Part shown: positions 9,088 to 18,518 of the stretch, piece after piece
How positions within the stretch are numbered: position 1 is the first letter of the stretch
Layout of the letters: each line of letters begins with the position of its first letter
Source: CAVYXA01 sp963846775
GTDB taxonomy: Bacteria > Verrucomicrobiota > Verrucomicrobiia > Chthoniobacterales > UBA10450
Assembly (NCBI GenBank): GCA_963846775.1
Contig: CAWJXB010000006.1
Span: 2,170,001 to 2,234,000, forward strand
Direction: 5' to 3'
Length of the DNA: 64,000 bases
Position numbers and translations under genes: made by a program
The notes under the pieces: generated by a model
Seen by the model: the letters and a program-made list of their open reading frames with translations, nothing else
Databases searched by the model: none
What the model was told of the DNA's origin: nothing

Positions 9088-10059
9088 ATGGCTGCCGACG
9101 CGCTGAACACCCCTGTAACTTTCTTGATCTTCAATCGGCCGGCCGCCACCGCGCGCGTCTTCGAAACGATCAGCCGGGCACGCCCGCCCAAGCTTCTGAT
9201 TGTTGCAGACGGCCCACGACCCGACCGGCCGGAAGATGTGGATCTTTGCGGACAGACTCGCGCCGTTGTTGAGCACGTCGACTGGCCGTGCGAAGTATTG
9301 ACGAAGTTTTCGACGCAGAATCTGGGTTGCAAACACAATGTCTCCCTGGGCCTGGACTGGACGTTCGATCAAGTGGACGAAGCCATCATTCTTGAGGATG
9401 ATTGTCTGCCGGACGCGACATTCTTTCGCTTCTGCGAGGAGTTGTTGGAACGTTATCGCGATGAGCCAAAAATCGCGCAAATCTGCGGGTCGAACTACCA
9501 GCAGGGCATACGACGGACTTCGTTTAACTATTATTTCTCACGTCACGCCCACATCTGGGGTTGGGCGACCTGGCGGCGTTCGTGGCGACAAAATGATCTC
9601 AGCATGTCGGCCTGGCCGCAGCTGCGCGACCGCGGGTGGCTCGAAGAATATCTGGGCGATTCGAAAGCTGCTTTCTATTGGAAAAAGCTTTTCGATGATT
9701 CATACAAGGGCGGCCGCGACAGCCTCAATAGTTGGGCCATACCCTGGACGTTCTCATGCTGGGCGCGTCGAATTTTATCGATCGTCCCTGAAGTAAATCT
9801 CATTTCGAACATTGGCTATTCGGGCGCGGGGACGCACACCACCGGAGGCAGCGCTGCAAATCGCACGACCTGCAGCAGTATGCAATTTCCGCTTCGACAT
9901 CCGCCCATCATCGAGGCGAATGTCGAAGCAGATCGCTTCACCGAAGAAAGCTTTTACTATGGCCAGAATCTGGTGGAGCGTTTGTTTTGGACTTGGCGTG
10001 TGCCGCTCTCCGTCTCCACCGCGCGAAGGATTCGCCGTTGGTTGAAAGAACTGCGATAA
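9088..10059 (+). CDS. Glycosyltransferase, HlpA-like GT-A family
   Basis: 323 aa. It begins with VTFLIFNRPAATARVFETI, followed by LIVADGPR and a metal-binding EDDC (in AIILEDDCLPDATFF). The later HIWGWATWRRSWR is typical of the bacterial 'hemolytic protein HlpA-like' transferases related to GT2/GT13. It likely adds a sugar to the surface glycan. The start at ATG 9088 lies about 60 bases after the methyltransferase remnant, so it can share the operon. The next gene is convergent. Confidence 0.8.
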   Translation: MAADALNTPVTFLIFNRPAATARVFETISRARPPKLLIVADGPRPDRPEDVDLCGQTRAVVEHVDWPCEVLTKFSTQNLGCKHNVSLGLDWTFDQVDEAIILEDDCLPDATFFRFCEELLERYRDEPKIAQICGSNYQQGIRRTSFNYYFSRHAHIWGWATWRRSWRQNDLSMSAWPQLRDRGWLEEYLGDSKAAFYWKKLFDDSYKGGRDSLNSWAIPWTFSCWARRILSIVPEVNLISNIGYSGAGTHTTGGSAANRTTCSSMQFPLRHPPIIEANVEADRFTEESFYYGQNLVERLFWTWRVPLSVSTARRIRRWLKELR

Positions 10060-10106
10060 GAGATCAGCGGCGGAGCCAATAGCTATCTGGTAGAAGCCAC
10101 GACTGG

Positions 10107-11141
10107 TTATGCGAGCGCCGGCGAGCCGTGCGGAAGCATCCCCACTTCAGCGCGATAATCTTTTGGCGACAAGACCAATTGCGTCCATTGATCCAAATGG
10201 CGATCGAACGGCGCCCGCTTTACGATCTCCAATTCCTGCTCCATTTCACCCGCAAAACCGGTGCAGATCACGCGTCGTTCAGCGGCAAAGCTATTCCAGA
10301 TCTTGGACGGAAAGACCGCCCTTTGAATGCTTGGATGCGCGGCAATCAGGTGGACTTCATGGCGAACCAAATCCTTCTTCAGTAATTCGAGCCTGTCGTG
10401 AAGTGGTTGGGGCTTTAGCCAACCGGGAAGCTGGCGCGCACCCCGACCATCAACACGAATCGAAATCCTGTATCCTTGATCGCGCAAATCTTCGCACGTG
10501 GCGACGAGCAGATCGATGTCGTGGCCATAACCGAGGTTGCCAGAATAAAGCGCAGTCCGTGGCTCAGGTTCGGTGACGTTCTCGAACGCAAACGTCGGCC
10601 AATTGCGAATGACAATGGCATTGTCTTCCGGTCCCGCAAGATTGGCCCCGATTTTCACGACACGGTCCCAGGCCGAAAGCTGCCGGTCCCAATAGCGACT
10701 AAATGCGCGTCGGCAGGAATGCGGGTATTCATGAATTCCGCGAATTAGTTCGGGATAGTAATCCTGCAACCAATAAATCGCCTGTGCCCGGCGGCGTTTG
10801 ATGCAATTCGCCAGATTCACCGTGTTTGGCGGTGCACTGGTGACGATGGCCACGTCGCCTCGCCCGACAAATTCGTCGATATATTTTTCAAAAGCTCGCT
10901 TTACCGAAGCATATTCGGCAAAAGTTTGCACCAGGCTGCCCCGCCGGCCATGAAAGTGATCCAGGTGGACAACCGGCAGCGGTGGCTTATCGCGTTTCAG
11001 CGCCCGATAATTACCGGTTCCACCTATGAGCCGGACATCGCACCCTTGTTCGTGCAATCGCGTGGCAAGCTGTTCCGCATAAAGACCGGTCGGAGCCGCA
11101 TCCGGCCAAATGTATTGGGAAAGGATATGAACGGTCGGCAT
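10107..11141 (-). CDS. Glycosyltransferase family 4 (WcaI/WbuB-like)
   Basis: 344 aa, GT-B fold. The N-terminus HILSQYIWPDAAPTGLYAEQLATRL is the usual opening of WcaI/WbuB-type GT4 enzymes. The WLQDYYPELI stretch and a C-terminal nucleotide-binding half (LYSGNLGYGHDIDLL) support this. It transfers a sugar with retention of configuration at the cytoplasmic face of the membrane. It lies 10 bases downstream of a GT2 gene on the same strand, so the two form a small operon transcribed against the main cluster. Confidence 0.82.
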   Translation of the reverse strand: MPTVHILSQYIWPDAAPTGLYAEQLATRLHEQGCDVRLIGGTGNYRALKRDKPPLPVVHLDHFHGRRGSLVQTFAEYASVKRAFEKYIDEFVGRGDVAIVTSAPPNTVNLANCIKRRRAQAIYWLQDYYPELIRGIHEYPHSCRRAFSRYWDRQLSAWDRVVKIGANLAGPEDNAIVIRNWPTFAFENVTEPEPRTALYSGNLGYGHDIDLLVATCEDLRDQGYRISIRVDGRGARQLPGWLKPQPLHDRLELLKKDLVRHEVHLIAAHPSIQRAVFPSKIWNSFAAERRVICTGFAGEMEQELEIVKRAPFDRHLDQWTQLVLSPKDYRAEVGMLPHGSPALA

Positions 11142-11151
11142 CGCGTGCTTC

Positions 11152-12117
11152 TCAGCCCGCGAACAGACGCGGATATGTGCGAGGTGCTTTCTGCAGCGGC
11201 GCGCGAAATTTTCGCAACTGAATGTGATATGCCTCGCGGTGGTAACGCAGGTTGGCTTCCAAGAGCAGACCGACCAGGCCGATTAGCATCGACAGGATCA
11301 TCAAGCTGGCCGCTAATACGGCCAGCGGCAGCCGGTTCACGAGGCCGGTGCGAAAATATTCGATCACCGGCAGCGATCCCGCCGCCAGACCAAATGCGGC
11401 GCTGAGTGCGCTCAACGTTCCGAAGAAAGCCAGTGGCCGGTAATCGCGGAAAAGAACAAGGAGCAACCGAAGAATCCGTACTCCGTCGCTCACCGTTTTC
11501 AGCTTTGACGTCGAACCATTGGCGCGGCTCCGGAACGGCACCGGGATCTCCATCATTGAAAAGCCCTTGTCGATCGCCTGGATAGTGAGCTCGATTTCGA
11601 GCTCGAAGCTGCGCGACAGCACCGGCACATGTTGATAAAAACGGCGGGAGAATAGTCGCAGGCCGGAAAAGAGATCGAGCGGCTTAAAGCGGAAAACGAG
11701 ATTCAGAACGGCGGCGAAGATCGACATTCCCCATTGATGCATCGGGCGAAACACATTCGATGCATTCTGCGCGCTGCGGATTCCGGAGATCATGTCCGCC
11801 GGCTCGCGTAGATATTGCGTCAACAAAAGGCTCGCGCCTTCGGCTGGATAACTGCCATCGCCATCAACCATCAGCACCAGATCGGTATCGATTGCAGCGA
11901 GCGCGGTCGCGACGGCGCGCGCCTTTCCGCGGCGCTTCTCGGTTATGACAGCCGCGCCGGCGGAACGCGCTGCGGCGGCAGTGCCGTCTTCTGAGCCGTT
12001 ATCGACGACAAGAACCTCAGCCCGTGGGAACGCTGCCCGATACTCAGCCACAACCAAGGCGACCTGGCGCTCTTCGTTTAAGCACGGCATCAAAATGGTG
12101 AGTGAAGGCGACTCCAT
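11152..12117 (-). CDS. Glycosyltransferase family 2, DPM1/GtrB-like with two C-terminal membrane helices
   Basis: 321 aa. The N-terminal GT-A domain has LTILMPCLNEERQVALVV, VDNGSEDGT and a DGDGSYPAEG metal site; the SGLRLFSRRF patch is typical of polyprenyl-phosphate glycosyltransferases. Two hydrophobic helices (about residues 225-285) anchor it in the inner membrane. Such enzymes charge undecaprenyl phosphate with glucose or mannose as donor for GT-C enzymes, and two GT39-like membrane proteins are encoded nearby (1795-3654 and 12386-13816), the second divergently from this gene. Confidence 0.85.
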   Translation of the reverse strand: MESPSLTILMPCLNEERQVALVVAEYRAAFPRAEVLVVDNGSEDGTAAAARSAGAAVITEKRRGKARAVATALAAIDTDLVLMVDGDGSYPAEGASLLLTQYLREPADMISGIRSAQNASNVFRPMHQWGMSIFAAVLNLVFRFKPLDLFSGLRLFSRRFYQHVPVLSRSFELEIELTIQAIDKGFSMMEIPVPFRSRANGSTSKLKTVSDGVRILRLLLVLFRDYRPLAFFGTLSALSAAFGLAAGSLPVIEYFRTGLVNRLPLAVLAASLMILSMLIGLVGLLLEANLRYHREAYHIQLRKFRAPLQKAPRTYPRLFAG

Positions 12118-12293
12118 CGCGGCACAATTGTCCTTGCGCTTTCAGAACCATTTTTCGTGCCGCGCACCCGGGAAAAAGAGGCGGACAGCGTGCCGACTTA
12201 GGGATACGAATTTCATTGATTTACACCAACTTAGCCGGCAGTCGCCTCAAGCCGAATGAGGTTCGGGCCAATTCGGCGTACCGGCGGTGTCCG

Positions 12294-12310
12294 GCGGGCG
12301 GGTCGCCCGC
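12294..12310. repeat. REP-like hairpins in the 12.1-12.4 kb divergent gap
   Basis: GCGGGCG-GGT-CGCCCGC is a perfect 7-bp stem. About 20 bases on (12329-12347) there is a decayed copy of the GCGGCTG/CAGCCGC element found intact at 13852. The 268-bp gap separates two divergent glycosyltransferase genes and must hold both promoters; no clear -35/-10 pair was identified. Confidence 0.45.
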
Positions 12311-12385
12311 AAAACCATTCCAAAAGCGCCGCTGAGACAGCCGCCTCCACACCGGGCGTACTAATTGCTCGGGCTGTCGGTCGCG

Positions 12386-13816
12386 ATGGCGTCTCCCAAG
12401 ATGGACAATTTCTCGCTTTTGCGCGATCCGCGATGGCAGTTGGCCATCGTTTTTGCTGTCGTCCTTCTGTCGCGACTTCCATTTCTCGATGCGGGTTATG
12501 GCGTGAATGTGGACGCGTGGCGCGTGGCGCTGACGGCGCGCGAGATCGCGCTCACCGGTGACTATTCGGTATCGCGGTTTCCGGGTTATCCTATCCAGGA
12601 GATTGTTTGTTCCTGGTTTTGGCGCGGCGGCCCTTTCGCGCTCAACGCGCTGAGTGCAATTTTCAGCGCGATCGCGGCGACGGCTTTTGCAGCGATTGCA
12701 CAAAAACTGGATGCCCGTGATGCGCTCCTGGCCGCGCTGGCATTTGCCGCGACGCCAATTCTCTTTATCAGCAGCGTCAGCTCGAAAGATTATGTCTGGG
12801 CGATCGCGTTTATCTTGCTCGCGATCTTGTCGGCGCTGCATCAGCGCACCGTTCTGGCCGGCATGTTTCTCGGTTTGGCCGTCGGCTGCCGAATCGCGTC
12901 ATTGTCGATGTTGTTTCCAATCGCGCTCATCCTCTTTTCCAGAAGTGACCGACATCAGGGAATCGTTTCCGTTACCAAATTTGTCGGCGTTTCTATCATC
13001 ACGGCGATCATCGCGTTTTCTCCGGTCTGGCTGAGCTATGGGACGGCTTTCTGGCGGTTCTACGAGCACGCACGGCCGGATTGGCTAACGATTCTGAGCC
13101 GGGGCACGCTCGAGATTTGGGGTACGGTAGGTTTACTCGGTCTTCTTTTAGAAGCGTGCGTGCTATCTTTGTCGGGTTCCGGCCTGATTAGGAAGCTCGC
13201 GGCTTCGACGATTTGGCTGCCATCAATCAAGGAACTGCTTGATCCACCTGATCGCCTTTCTTCGTCGCGGAGCAAATGGCTGATTGTCGCGCTCGCTCTT
13301 TGGCTCGCAATCACCGTTGCGGTGTATTTGCGTCTGCCGGACCAGGCCGGATATTTGTTGCCGGCTGTTCCTGCGGTGTTATTGCTGACGCAGCAACTGG
13401 TGTCGCGCCGGGCCTTTCAGTTCGCTTGCGCGTGCCTGATTCTCTCCCCGTTCGTCGATCTCGGGCCCAAAGGGGTGCAAGCCGGGTCCATCTTTGCCGA
13501 TCGAGCGGAGCGCGTCCATACACTGGATCAGGTCGAACACTTTCTCGGCTATGCAGAAACATTGCCTGGACAGAACACCATCGTCGTCGGCGCGTGGGAA
13601 CCGATCATTGCCATGGTCGCGCCCCATATCGCTCATGGCAGAAATCATTATGTCTATTTGTTAGATGATGCGGCCCTTGCGGCTGTCCTGGCCCGGAATG
13701 AGCCGATCTTCTACGCGCCCCGGATGCGCGAATTCAACCAGCGGATCTACGGAATCGACCTGACAAAATACGGTGGAATTAATCTGAGCGACGTTTACCG
13801 ACACCATAGCCGCTAA
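12386..13816 (+). CDS. GT39-like polytopic membrane protein
   Basis: 476 aa with about ten hydrophobic segments and a first loop carrying an acidic site (GYGVNVDAWRVAL) in the position where GT-C enzymes such as ArnT and PMT hold their catalytic aspartate. Later loops include SSVSSKDYVWAIAF and a long C-terminal extracytoplasmic part. It probably moves a sugar from a polyprenyl carrier to an acceptor at the outer face of the inner membrane. ATG 12386 is preferred over a TTG seven codons upstream. It is divergent from the GT2 gene that may supply its donor. Confidence 0.6.
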   Translation: MASPKMDNFSLLRDPRWQLAIVFAVVLLSRLPFLDAGYGVNVDAWRVALTAREIALTGDYSVSRFPGYPIQEIVCSWFWRGGPFALNALSAIFSAIAATAFAAIAQKLDARDALLAALAFAATPILFISSVSSKDYVWAIAFILLAILSALHQRTVLAGMFLGLAVGCRIASLSMLFPIALILFSRSDRHQGIVSVTKFVGVSIITAIIAFSPVWLSYGTAFWRFYEHARPDWLTILSRGTLEIWGTVGLLGLLLEACVLSLSGSGLIRKLAASTIWLPSIKELLDPPDRLSSSRSKWLIVALALWLAITVAVYLRLPDQAGYLLPAVPAVLLLTQQLVSRRAFQFACACLILSPFVDLGPKGVQAGSIFADRAERVHTLDQVEHFLGYAETLPGQNTIVVGAWEPIIAMVAPHIAHGRNHYVYLLDDAALAAVLARNEPIFYAPRMREFNQRIYGIDLTKYGGINLSDVYRHHSR

Positions 13817-13851
13817 CGCGGAGGTTTAGCCGCAGCGTTTGTCCAACGGCA

Positions 13852-13870
13852 GGCGGCTGACACAGCCGCC
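13852..13870. repeat. REP-like hairpin GGCGGCTG-ACA-CAGCCGCC
   Basis: A perfect 8-bp stem with a 3-nt loop, followed by CCTACA, between two convergent genes. A decayed copy lies at about 12.33 kb. It may also end transcription from both sides, but it lacks a T-tract. Confidence 0.55.
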
Positions 13871-13882
13871 CCTACAACCGAA

Positions 13883-14659
13883 TTAGCTCCCGCCACCGAA
13901 TGGGCGCGCCGCACTGCTGCCGCCGAGACCAAGGATCGCTTCGGCGCGCTTGCGCGAGGCCCCTGATTTTTCCGCGAGAGCAAAATTACGCCACGCGGCC
14001 CGCAATTCGTCGAGCGTGAGATTCATTTGCCCGAGAATTTCTTCTTCTTCTTCGCTCAGCGGCGCGGGGTCACGATCGCTTGCGAGCCGCCTCTGCAACC
14101 ACCCAATAGCCGTTGCGAGCGCGTCGCGATTCGTTAGTCGAAACAGATCGATCAGGCGCTGAAAGCTGAGATGGAACGGAATCGTCGCTAGGTCGACATC
14201 TGCGGCTTCCGAAATGGAATCTGGCGGCATCTCTATTTCGTCAGACCGGACAACTGATTTCCAAACATTCCCGGCGCCGTAATAGCCAAGCTCCATATGA
14301 TAAGGCCCCCGCGTGGGCGAGACCGTGATGTAAATATTTGCCGCCATCGGTTCGGCGGCGACGGCGGTTTCTTCAGCGCCGTCGCACCGCAGGATGCGTG
14401 CGTGGACTTGTCGATCCTCCGGAACGTCAGCGCTGAACGCCGCAGGCCAATCGACATTCCAATAGGCAAAGATCGTCTCCGGATCGCGCGCGATCGCGAA
14501 CAGGCGGGGCGATTCGTAAACCCGCGGGAGCTTCGGCAAGTCAATTTCCTCCACCCCGAGAGCTCTCGCCGCCGCGCTGACAACTGGTCCTTCGGAAATC
14601 CGGAAATCGCCGATGGCCTTAGATTTTAGTGAAGAGCGGATTCGTCGTTTGCTAGGCAT
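13883..14659 (-). CDS. DUF4912 domain protein
   Basis: About 258 aa. The core LFAIARDPETIFAYWNVDWPAAF and the ARILRCDG / NIYITVSPTRGPYHMELGYY stretches match DUF4912 proteins, whose function is unknown. The N-terminus is basic (MPSKRRIRSSLKSK) and the C-terminus holds an acidic run (SEEEEEILGQ) and low-complexity ends. The frame stays open to an ATG at 14797, but that start would leave only 6 bases to the divergent lipid kinase gene, so the ATG at 14659 is preferred. Confidence 0.75.
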   Translation of the reverse strand: MPSKRRIRSSLKSKAIGDFRISEGPVVSAAARALGVEEIDLPKLPRVYESPRLFAIARDPETIFAYWNVDWPAAFSADVPEDRQVHARILRCDGAEETAVAAEPMAANIYITVSPTRGPYHMELGYYGAGNVWKSVVRSDEIEMPPDSISEAADVDLATIPFHLSFQRLIDLFRLTNRDALATAIGWLQRRLASDRDPAPLSEEEEEILGQMNLTLDELRAAWRNFALAEKSGASRKRAEAILGLGGSSAARPFGGGS

Positions 14660-14803
14660 TCTTTTGCTCGATATGGTCTTGGAGATGTGAAGGTCGCCGC
14701 CTTCCCACGCAGTGCTGCCGGCGCGCTTTGGCGTATTCACATCGCTGTTTAGATTTTGGCCTAAAATTGGAAAACGCCAACTGAATCGTCGGCCCATGCT
14801 GCT

Positions 14804-15697
14804 GTGCCAACTTTCGTAATCGTCAATCCAAAGGCGGGCGCCGTCACCGATTTGGCTGCCGTACTCAGACAGCTTCGGCGTTTACGGACGGCCACGATTG
14901 CGATCGCGCAGCGACGCGGTGATACCGAACGGCTTTGCCGGAGCGCTCTTCGCGCCGGGTTTGACTACTTTGTCGCGGCCGGCGGCGACGGCACTTTAAA
15001 CGAGCTTGTTAACAGCGTGGCGCGCTCCCGGCAGGCGCGAGAGACTCGTATCGGCATCGCGCCAGTCGGAACCGGGAACGATTTTGCCCGAACTCTCGGA
15101 TTGCCAACGGCGCTCCGGGACAACATTCAGATCCTGAACGATCCGGTTGCCGTCGTTAGGCAAATAGATCTTGTCCGCGTGAAAGCCGATCGCATCCGCT
15201 ATTTCGTGAACGTGGCCGCCGGCGGGTTTAGTGGAATGATTAGCGAGAAACTGACGCGCAGAATAAAGCAGTCCTGGGGACCGCTGGCCTATCTGCGTGG
15301 CGCCGCGGCCGCGCTGCCCAAGCTGCACTCTTATCCGGCGGAGATCGTTTTGGACGATGCCACGCGCTTCTCCGGCGAGATTTATAACGTAATCGTGGCA
15401 AACGGGCGTTACGCCGGCGGGGGCGTGCCAGTCGCGCCAGAAGCTGATCCAACCGACGGCCTGCTCGATGTGATCTTGATTCCACGATTGCCTGGCGCCG
15501 AACTGGCCGTCATTGCTACCGAAATCTTGTTGGGCAAACATCTGTCTAATCGCGATATCATCCATCGTCGGGCCACTCAGATTGCCATCAGGTCGCGTCC
15601 ACGAATGTTCTTCAGTATCGATGGCGAAGCATTCGCCGCTGCGCCGCTTAGCTTTCAGCTACTTCCCGGCGCGCTAAATTTTGTCACAGCTCGCTGA
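14804..15697 (+). CDS. Diacylglycerol kinase family lipid kinase (YegS/DgkB-like)
   Basis: 297 aa. The opening VIVNPKAGAV, the GGDGTLNELVNSV motif (about residues 64-76) and GIAPVGTGNDFART mark the DAGK catalytic family; these residues bind ATP and Mg. The C-terminal half has the expected VANGRYAGGGVPVAPEADPTDG stretch. It phosphorylates a lipid such as diacylglycerol at the membrane. The start is GTG at 14804. The next gene follows after 44 bases. Confidence 0.88.
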   Translation: MPTFVIVNPKAGAVTDLAAVLRQLRRLRTATIAIAQRRGDTERLCRSALRAGFDYFVAAGGDGTLNELVNSVARSRQARETRIGIAPVGTGNDFARTLGLPTALRDNIQILNDPVAVVRQIDLVRVKADRIRYFVNVAAGGFSGMISEKLTRRIKQSWGPLAYLRGAAAALPKLHSYPAEIVLDDATRFSGEIYNVIVANGRYAGGGVPVAPEADPTDGLLDVILIPRLPGAELAVIATEILLGKHLSNRDIIHRRATQIAIRSRPRMFFSIDGEAFAAAPLSFQLLPGALNFVTAR

Positions 15698-15741
15698 AGA
15701 AGGTTTCAGGTTTAAGGATTCAGATGTTAGGATCGTAAATC

Positions 15742-16227
15742 ATGCAACGAAAGATCGTCGCGATGGCCGATCTGCCGCCGTTGACAAACAAATTGCGAGC
15801 GGAAGGACGACGAATAATCGCGACCAATGGCTGCTTCGATCTGCTCCACGTCGGCCATGTCCGGTATTTGCAGACGGCCCGCGCGCTCGGAGATTTTCTG
15901 ATCGTCGGAGTGAATGGAGATGAAGCGACCCAGCAACTAAAGGGACAGGGCCGGCCGTTGAACAACGAGCGCGACCGCGCGGAGGTAATCGCGGCGCTGG
16001 GATGCGTCGATCTCGTATCGATCTTTCCACAAATGCGCGCGACCGAATTTCTGCGCGCGGCGGGGCCGTCCATCTACGTGAAAGGCGGCGATTATTCGCG
16101 CGACACGCTGAATGCCGAGGAGGCTGCGGCGTTGCAAGAGATCGGCACAGAGATTCGCATCATTCCGTTTGAGCAGGGATATTCCACCACGCACTTAATC
16201 AAGAAATTGTGCGCGAAAAATGAGTAA
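15742..16227 (+). CDS. rfaE2: D-glycero-beta-D-manno-heptose 1-phosphate adenylyltransferase
   Basis: 161 aa, single-domain nucleotidyltransferase. NGCFDLLHVGHVRYL holds the HxGH motif (residues 36-39) that binds ATP, and the C-terminal GYSTTHLI (about 148-155) is the family's ISTT-type signal. It makes ADP-heptose precursor for lipopolysaccharide inner core. In many bacteria it is fused to the kinase domain (HldE); here only the adenylyltransferase half is present and no kinase is in the window. It overlaps purN by 8 bases. Confidence 0.9.
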   Translation: MQRKIVAMADLPPLTNKLRAEGRRIIATNGCFDLLHVGHVRYLQTARALGDFLIVGVNGDEATQQLKGQGRPLNNERDRAEVIAALGCVDLVSIFPQMRATEFLRAAGPSIYVKGGDYSRDTLNAEEAAALQEIGTEIRIIPFEQGYSTTHLIKKLCAKNE

Positions 16228-16813
16228 GCTGCCCATTGGAATTCTGGGCTCCGGCAAAGGAAGCAATTGCCGCGCGATCCTGGAAAAAATCCGCATCGGT
16301 GAATTGGCCGCGGAAGCGCGCGTGGTGATTTCCGATGTGCTTGGCGCTCCGATCCTGGACATCGCGCGCGAGTTTTCCGTGCCGAACGCGTACCTGCCAC
16401 CGGGACACTTTCGCACACGACTCGAGCCGCAAGCCGAGGAGGACCTGGTGCGAATGCTGCGCAATGCGGGCGTCGAGCTGGTCGTTCTCGCAGGGTTTAT
16501 GCGCGTCTTGAAAACGCCAATGTTGGAAGCGTTTCCACGACGGATCATCAACATTCATCCATCGCTTCTGCCAAAGTTCACCGGTTTGGAAGCTTGGAAG
16601 CAAGCGCTGGCCGCCGGCGAGAAGGTAACCGGCTGCACGGTCCACCATGTTGATGATAAGATCGATCACGGGGAGATCATCGCGCAGCGAGAAGTGCCGA
16701 TTTTGCCTAACGACACAACAGTAAGCTTGCACGAGCGGATCCAGATCGCGGAGCGTGAGCTGTACCCGGAGGTGATCCGGCAGTTCTGCGAGAAATACGC
16801 CGAAGAAGCGTGA
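16220..16813 (+). CDS. purN: Phosphoribosylglycinamide formyltransferase
   Basis: 197 aa. PurN formylates GAR with 10-formyl-THF in purine synthesis. The GSGKGSN phosphate loop is at residues 10-16 and the catalytic set is visible: N111 and H113 in INIHPSLLPKF, D149 in KIDHGEII. Length and order are normal. It overlaps rfaE2 by 8 bases, so the two are translationally coupled although the pathways are unrelated. Confidence 0.94.
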   Translation: MSKLPIGILGSGKGSNCRAILEKIRIGELAAEARVVISDVLGAPILDIAREFSVPNAYLPPGHFRTRLEPQAEEDLVRMLRNAGVELVVLAGFMRVLKTPMLEAFPRRIINIHPSLLPKFTGLEAWKQALAAGEKVTGCTVHHVDDKIDHGEIIAQREVPILPNDTTVSLHERIQIAERELYPEVIRQFCEKYAEEA

Positions 16814-16883
16814 ATCGTTACATCGCAGGTCCGCGATTCCCGAATCTCAGTTCACAGTTCACCATTCGCGATCACAATTTCTC

Positions 16884-17885
16884 CTACCTGCCTTCAGCCT
16901 TTTGCTCTCGCCCGAGCAATTCCTTTAACGCCGCGAGGGGCGGTTTTTGTTCGTAAAGCATTGCGTACACTTGCTCGATAATTGGTGTGTCGATCTTCAA
17001 CCGGCGAGCGCACTCGCAGGCGCTCCGCGCGTTGGAGATTCCTTCCGCCACCATTCTGGTGGAGGCGGTGATTTCATGGAGCGGTTCGCCTCGGCCTAAC
17101 CGTTTTCCCACGGTGTGATTGCGGCTGCGCTCGCTGTAACAGGTCACGACGAGATCGCCCACGCCGCTCAAGCCATAAAACGTCTGTGGACTGCCACCCA
17201 TAGCCACCCCCAGCCTAACCAGCTCCGCGAGCGATCGCGTCACCAGCGCCGCCTTGGCATTATCGCCCAGACCAATGCCATCGCTGATCCCAGCCGCCAG
17301 AGCAAAAACGTTTTTCAACGCCCCGCCCAACTCGATGGAGGTAACATCGGCGCTCGTGTAAATCCGAAAACGCGAGCGGCCCAGAAAATTTTGGAGCGCG
17401 GCCGCCCACGTATGGTCAGCGCAACCGATGACCGTAGCGGTTGGCAGATCGCGCGCGACTTCGCTGGCCAAATTCGGTCCGGATAGCACCGCAACAATTT
17501 GCTTCGGGAAAATCTGGCCGAGAATCTGGCTCATTAACATTCCGGAACCGTGCTCGATTCCTTTCGTGCAACTGAGCAGCACGGCGCTCTCGTTAGGCTG
17601 AACTTGGCGCAATTGAGTGGCAATGGCCCGCAACGCCATCGATGGCGTAACGAAGACAATCACGCCTGCATCGATGCAGTCGCGCAGGTCGGACGTGATC
17701 TGGACCGCTCCCGGCAATTTGATTTCCGGCAGATAGTCGTTGTTTTCCCGGCTCCTTTGCATGCGGGCCGCGCGATCTGGATTGCGAGCCCAAAGAACAA
17801 TCGAACGATCGTCCCGCGCCCAAAGCCAGGCGAGCGCTGTTCCCCAGCTACCCGCGCCCAATATTGCCGTTTTGTCGATCTTCAC
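16884..17885 (-). CDS. gpsA: Glycerol-3-phosphate dehydrogenase [NAD(P)+]
   Basis: 333 aa. GpsA reduces dihydroxyacetone phosphate to sn-glycerol-3-phosphate for phospholipid synthesis. The nucleotide site GAGSWGTALA begins at residue 10; IVLWARNP, VIVFVTPS, LSGPNLASEVARDLP and the lysine patch ELGGALKNVFALAAG follow in family order. The GTG at 17885 is preferred because it gives the N-terminus VKIDKTAILGAG and overlaps the plsY stop (GTGA); longer open sequence upstream lies inside plsY. With plsY it forms a two-step phosphatidic-acid precursor operon. Confidence 0.95.
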   Translation of the reverse strand: MKIDKTAILGAGSWGTALAWLWARDDRSIVLWARNPDRAARMQRSRENNDYLPEIKLPGAVQITSDLRDCIDAGVIVFVTPSMALRAIATQLRQVQPNESAVLLSCTKGIEHGSGMLMSQILGQIFPKQIVAVLSGPNLASEVARDLPTATVIGCADHTWAAALQNFLGRSRFRIYTSADVTSIELGGALKNVFALAAGISDGIGLGDNAKAALVTRSLAELVRLGVAMGGSPQTFYGLSGVGDLVVTCYSERSRNHTVGKRLGRGEPLHEITASTRMVAEGISNARSACECARRLKIDTPIIEQVYAMLYEQKPPLAALKELLGREQKAEGR

Positions 17886-18502
17886 TTTCGGGTGAATCGT
17901 GGTTCGGTGCCGTGGATGAGCCGTAAAAGATTGGCACGGTGTCTCACGATAACCAGAGCGGCGAGGCCAATGGAGAAATAAAAAAGGGCATAGCTGGTGG
18001 CGTGGCCGAGCAAGAGCAAAATCAAGATCGCCATCGGTAGAGCGATCGCGGCCACGATTGACGCAAGCGAGACAACCCGGCTGATTTGGAACGTGAGAAG
18101 CCACACCATGACGCCGATCACAAGCGCCGCGGGCATCAAGCCGGACAGCGCCCCGGCCGAGGTCGCGACTCCTTTACCGCCTTTAAAGCGCAACCAGATC
18201 GGGAACGAATGGCCGATCACGCAGAAGACTGCTGCGACGATTCCGGTAATCTCGGGCGATACGGACACGCCGGGCGCTCGTTCGGTGATTAAGATCGACA
18301 AGCGAACGGCGGCGAGGCCTTTCAGGAAATCGAGTGCGAAAACTGGATAGCCATAACTCTTTCCTAATGTGCGTGTTACGTTTGTCGCTCCGAGATTTCG
18401 GCTGCCCACATTGCGAATGTCGATCCCGGCGATCCGGCCGGCAATATAGCCGAACGGAATCGAGCCCAGCAGATAACTGGCAAGCAAGGCGACTGCAAAC
18501 AT
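17882..18502 (-). CDS. plsY: Glycerol-3-phosphate acyltransferase PlsY
   Basis: 206 aa integral membrane enzyme that acylates glycerol-3-phosphate with acyl-phosphate. Its three cytoplasmic motifs are visible: GSRNLGATNVTRTLG near residue 33, the FALDFLKG region, and GHSFPIWLRFKGGKGVAT. Hydrophobic segments alternate as expected for five to seven spans. It overlaps gpsA by 4 bases, so the product of GpsA feeds directly to PlsY. It lies 16 bases downstream of mnmG on the same strand. Confidence 0.95.
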   Translation of the reverse strand: MFAVALLASYLLGSIPFGYIAGRIAGIDIRNVGSRNLGATNVTRTLGKSYGYPVFALDFLKGLAAVRLSILITERAPGVSVSPEITGIVAAVFCVIGHSFPIWLRFKGGKGVATSAGALSGLMPAALVIGVMVWLLTFQISRVVSLASIVAAIALPMAILILLLLGHATSYALFYFSIGLAALVIVRHRANLLRLIHGTEPRFTRK

Positions 18503-18518
18503 CTAAAATTTGGTCGTT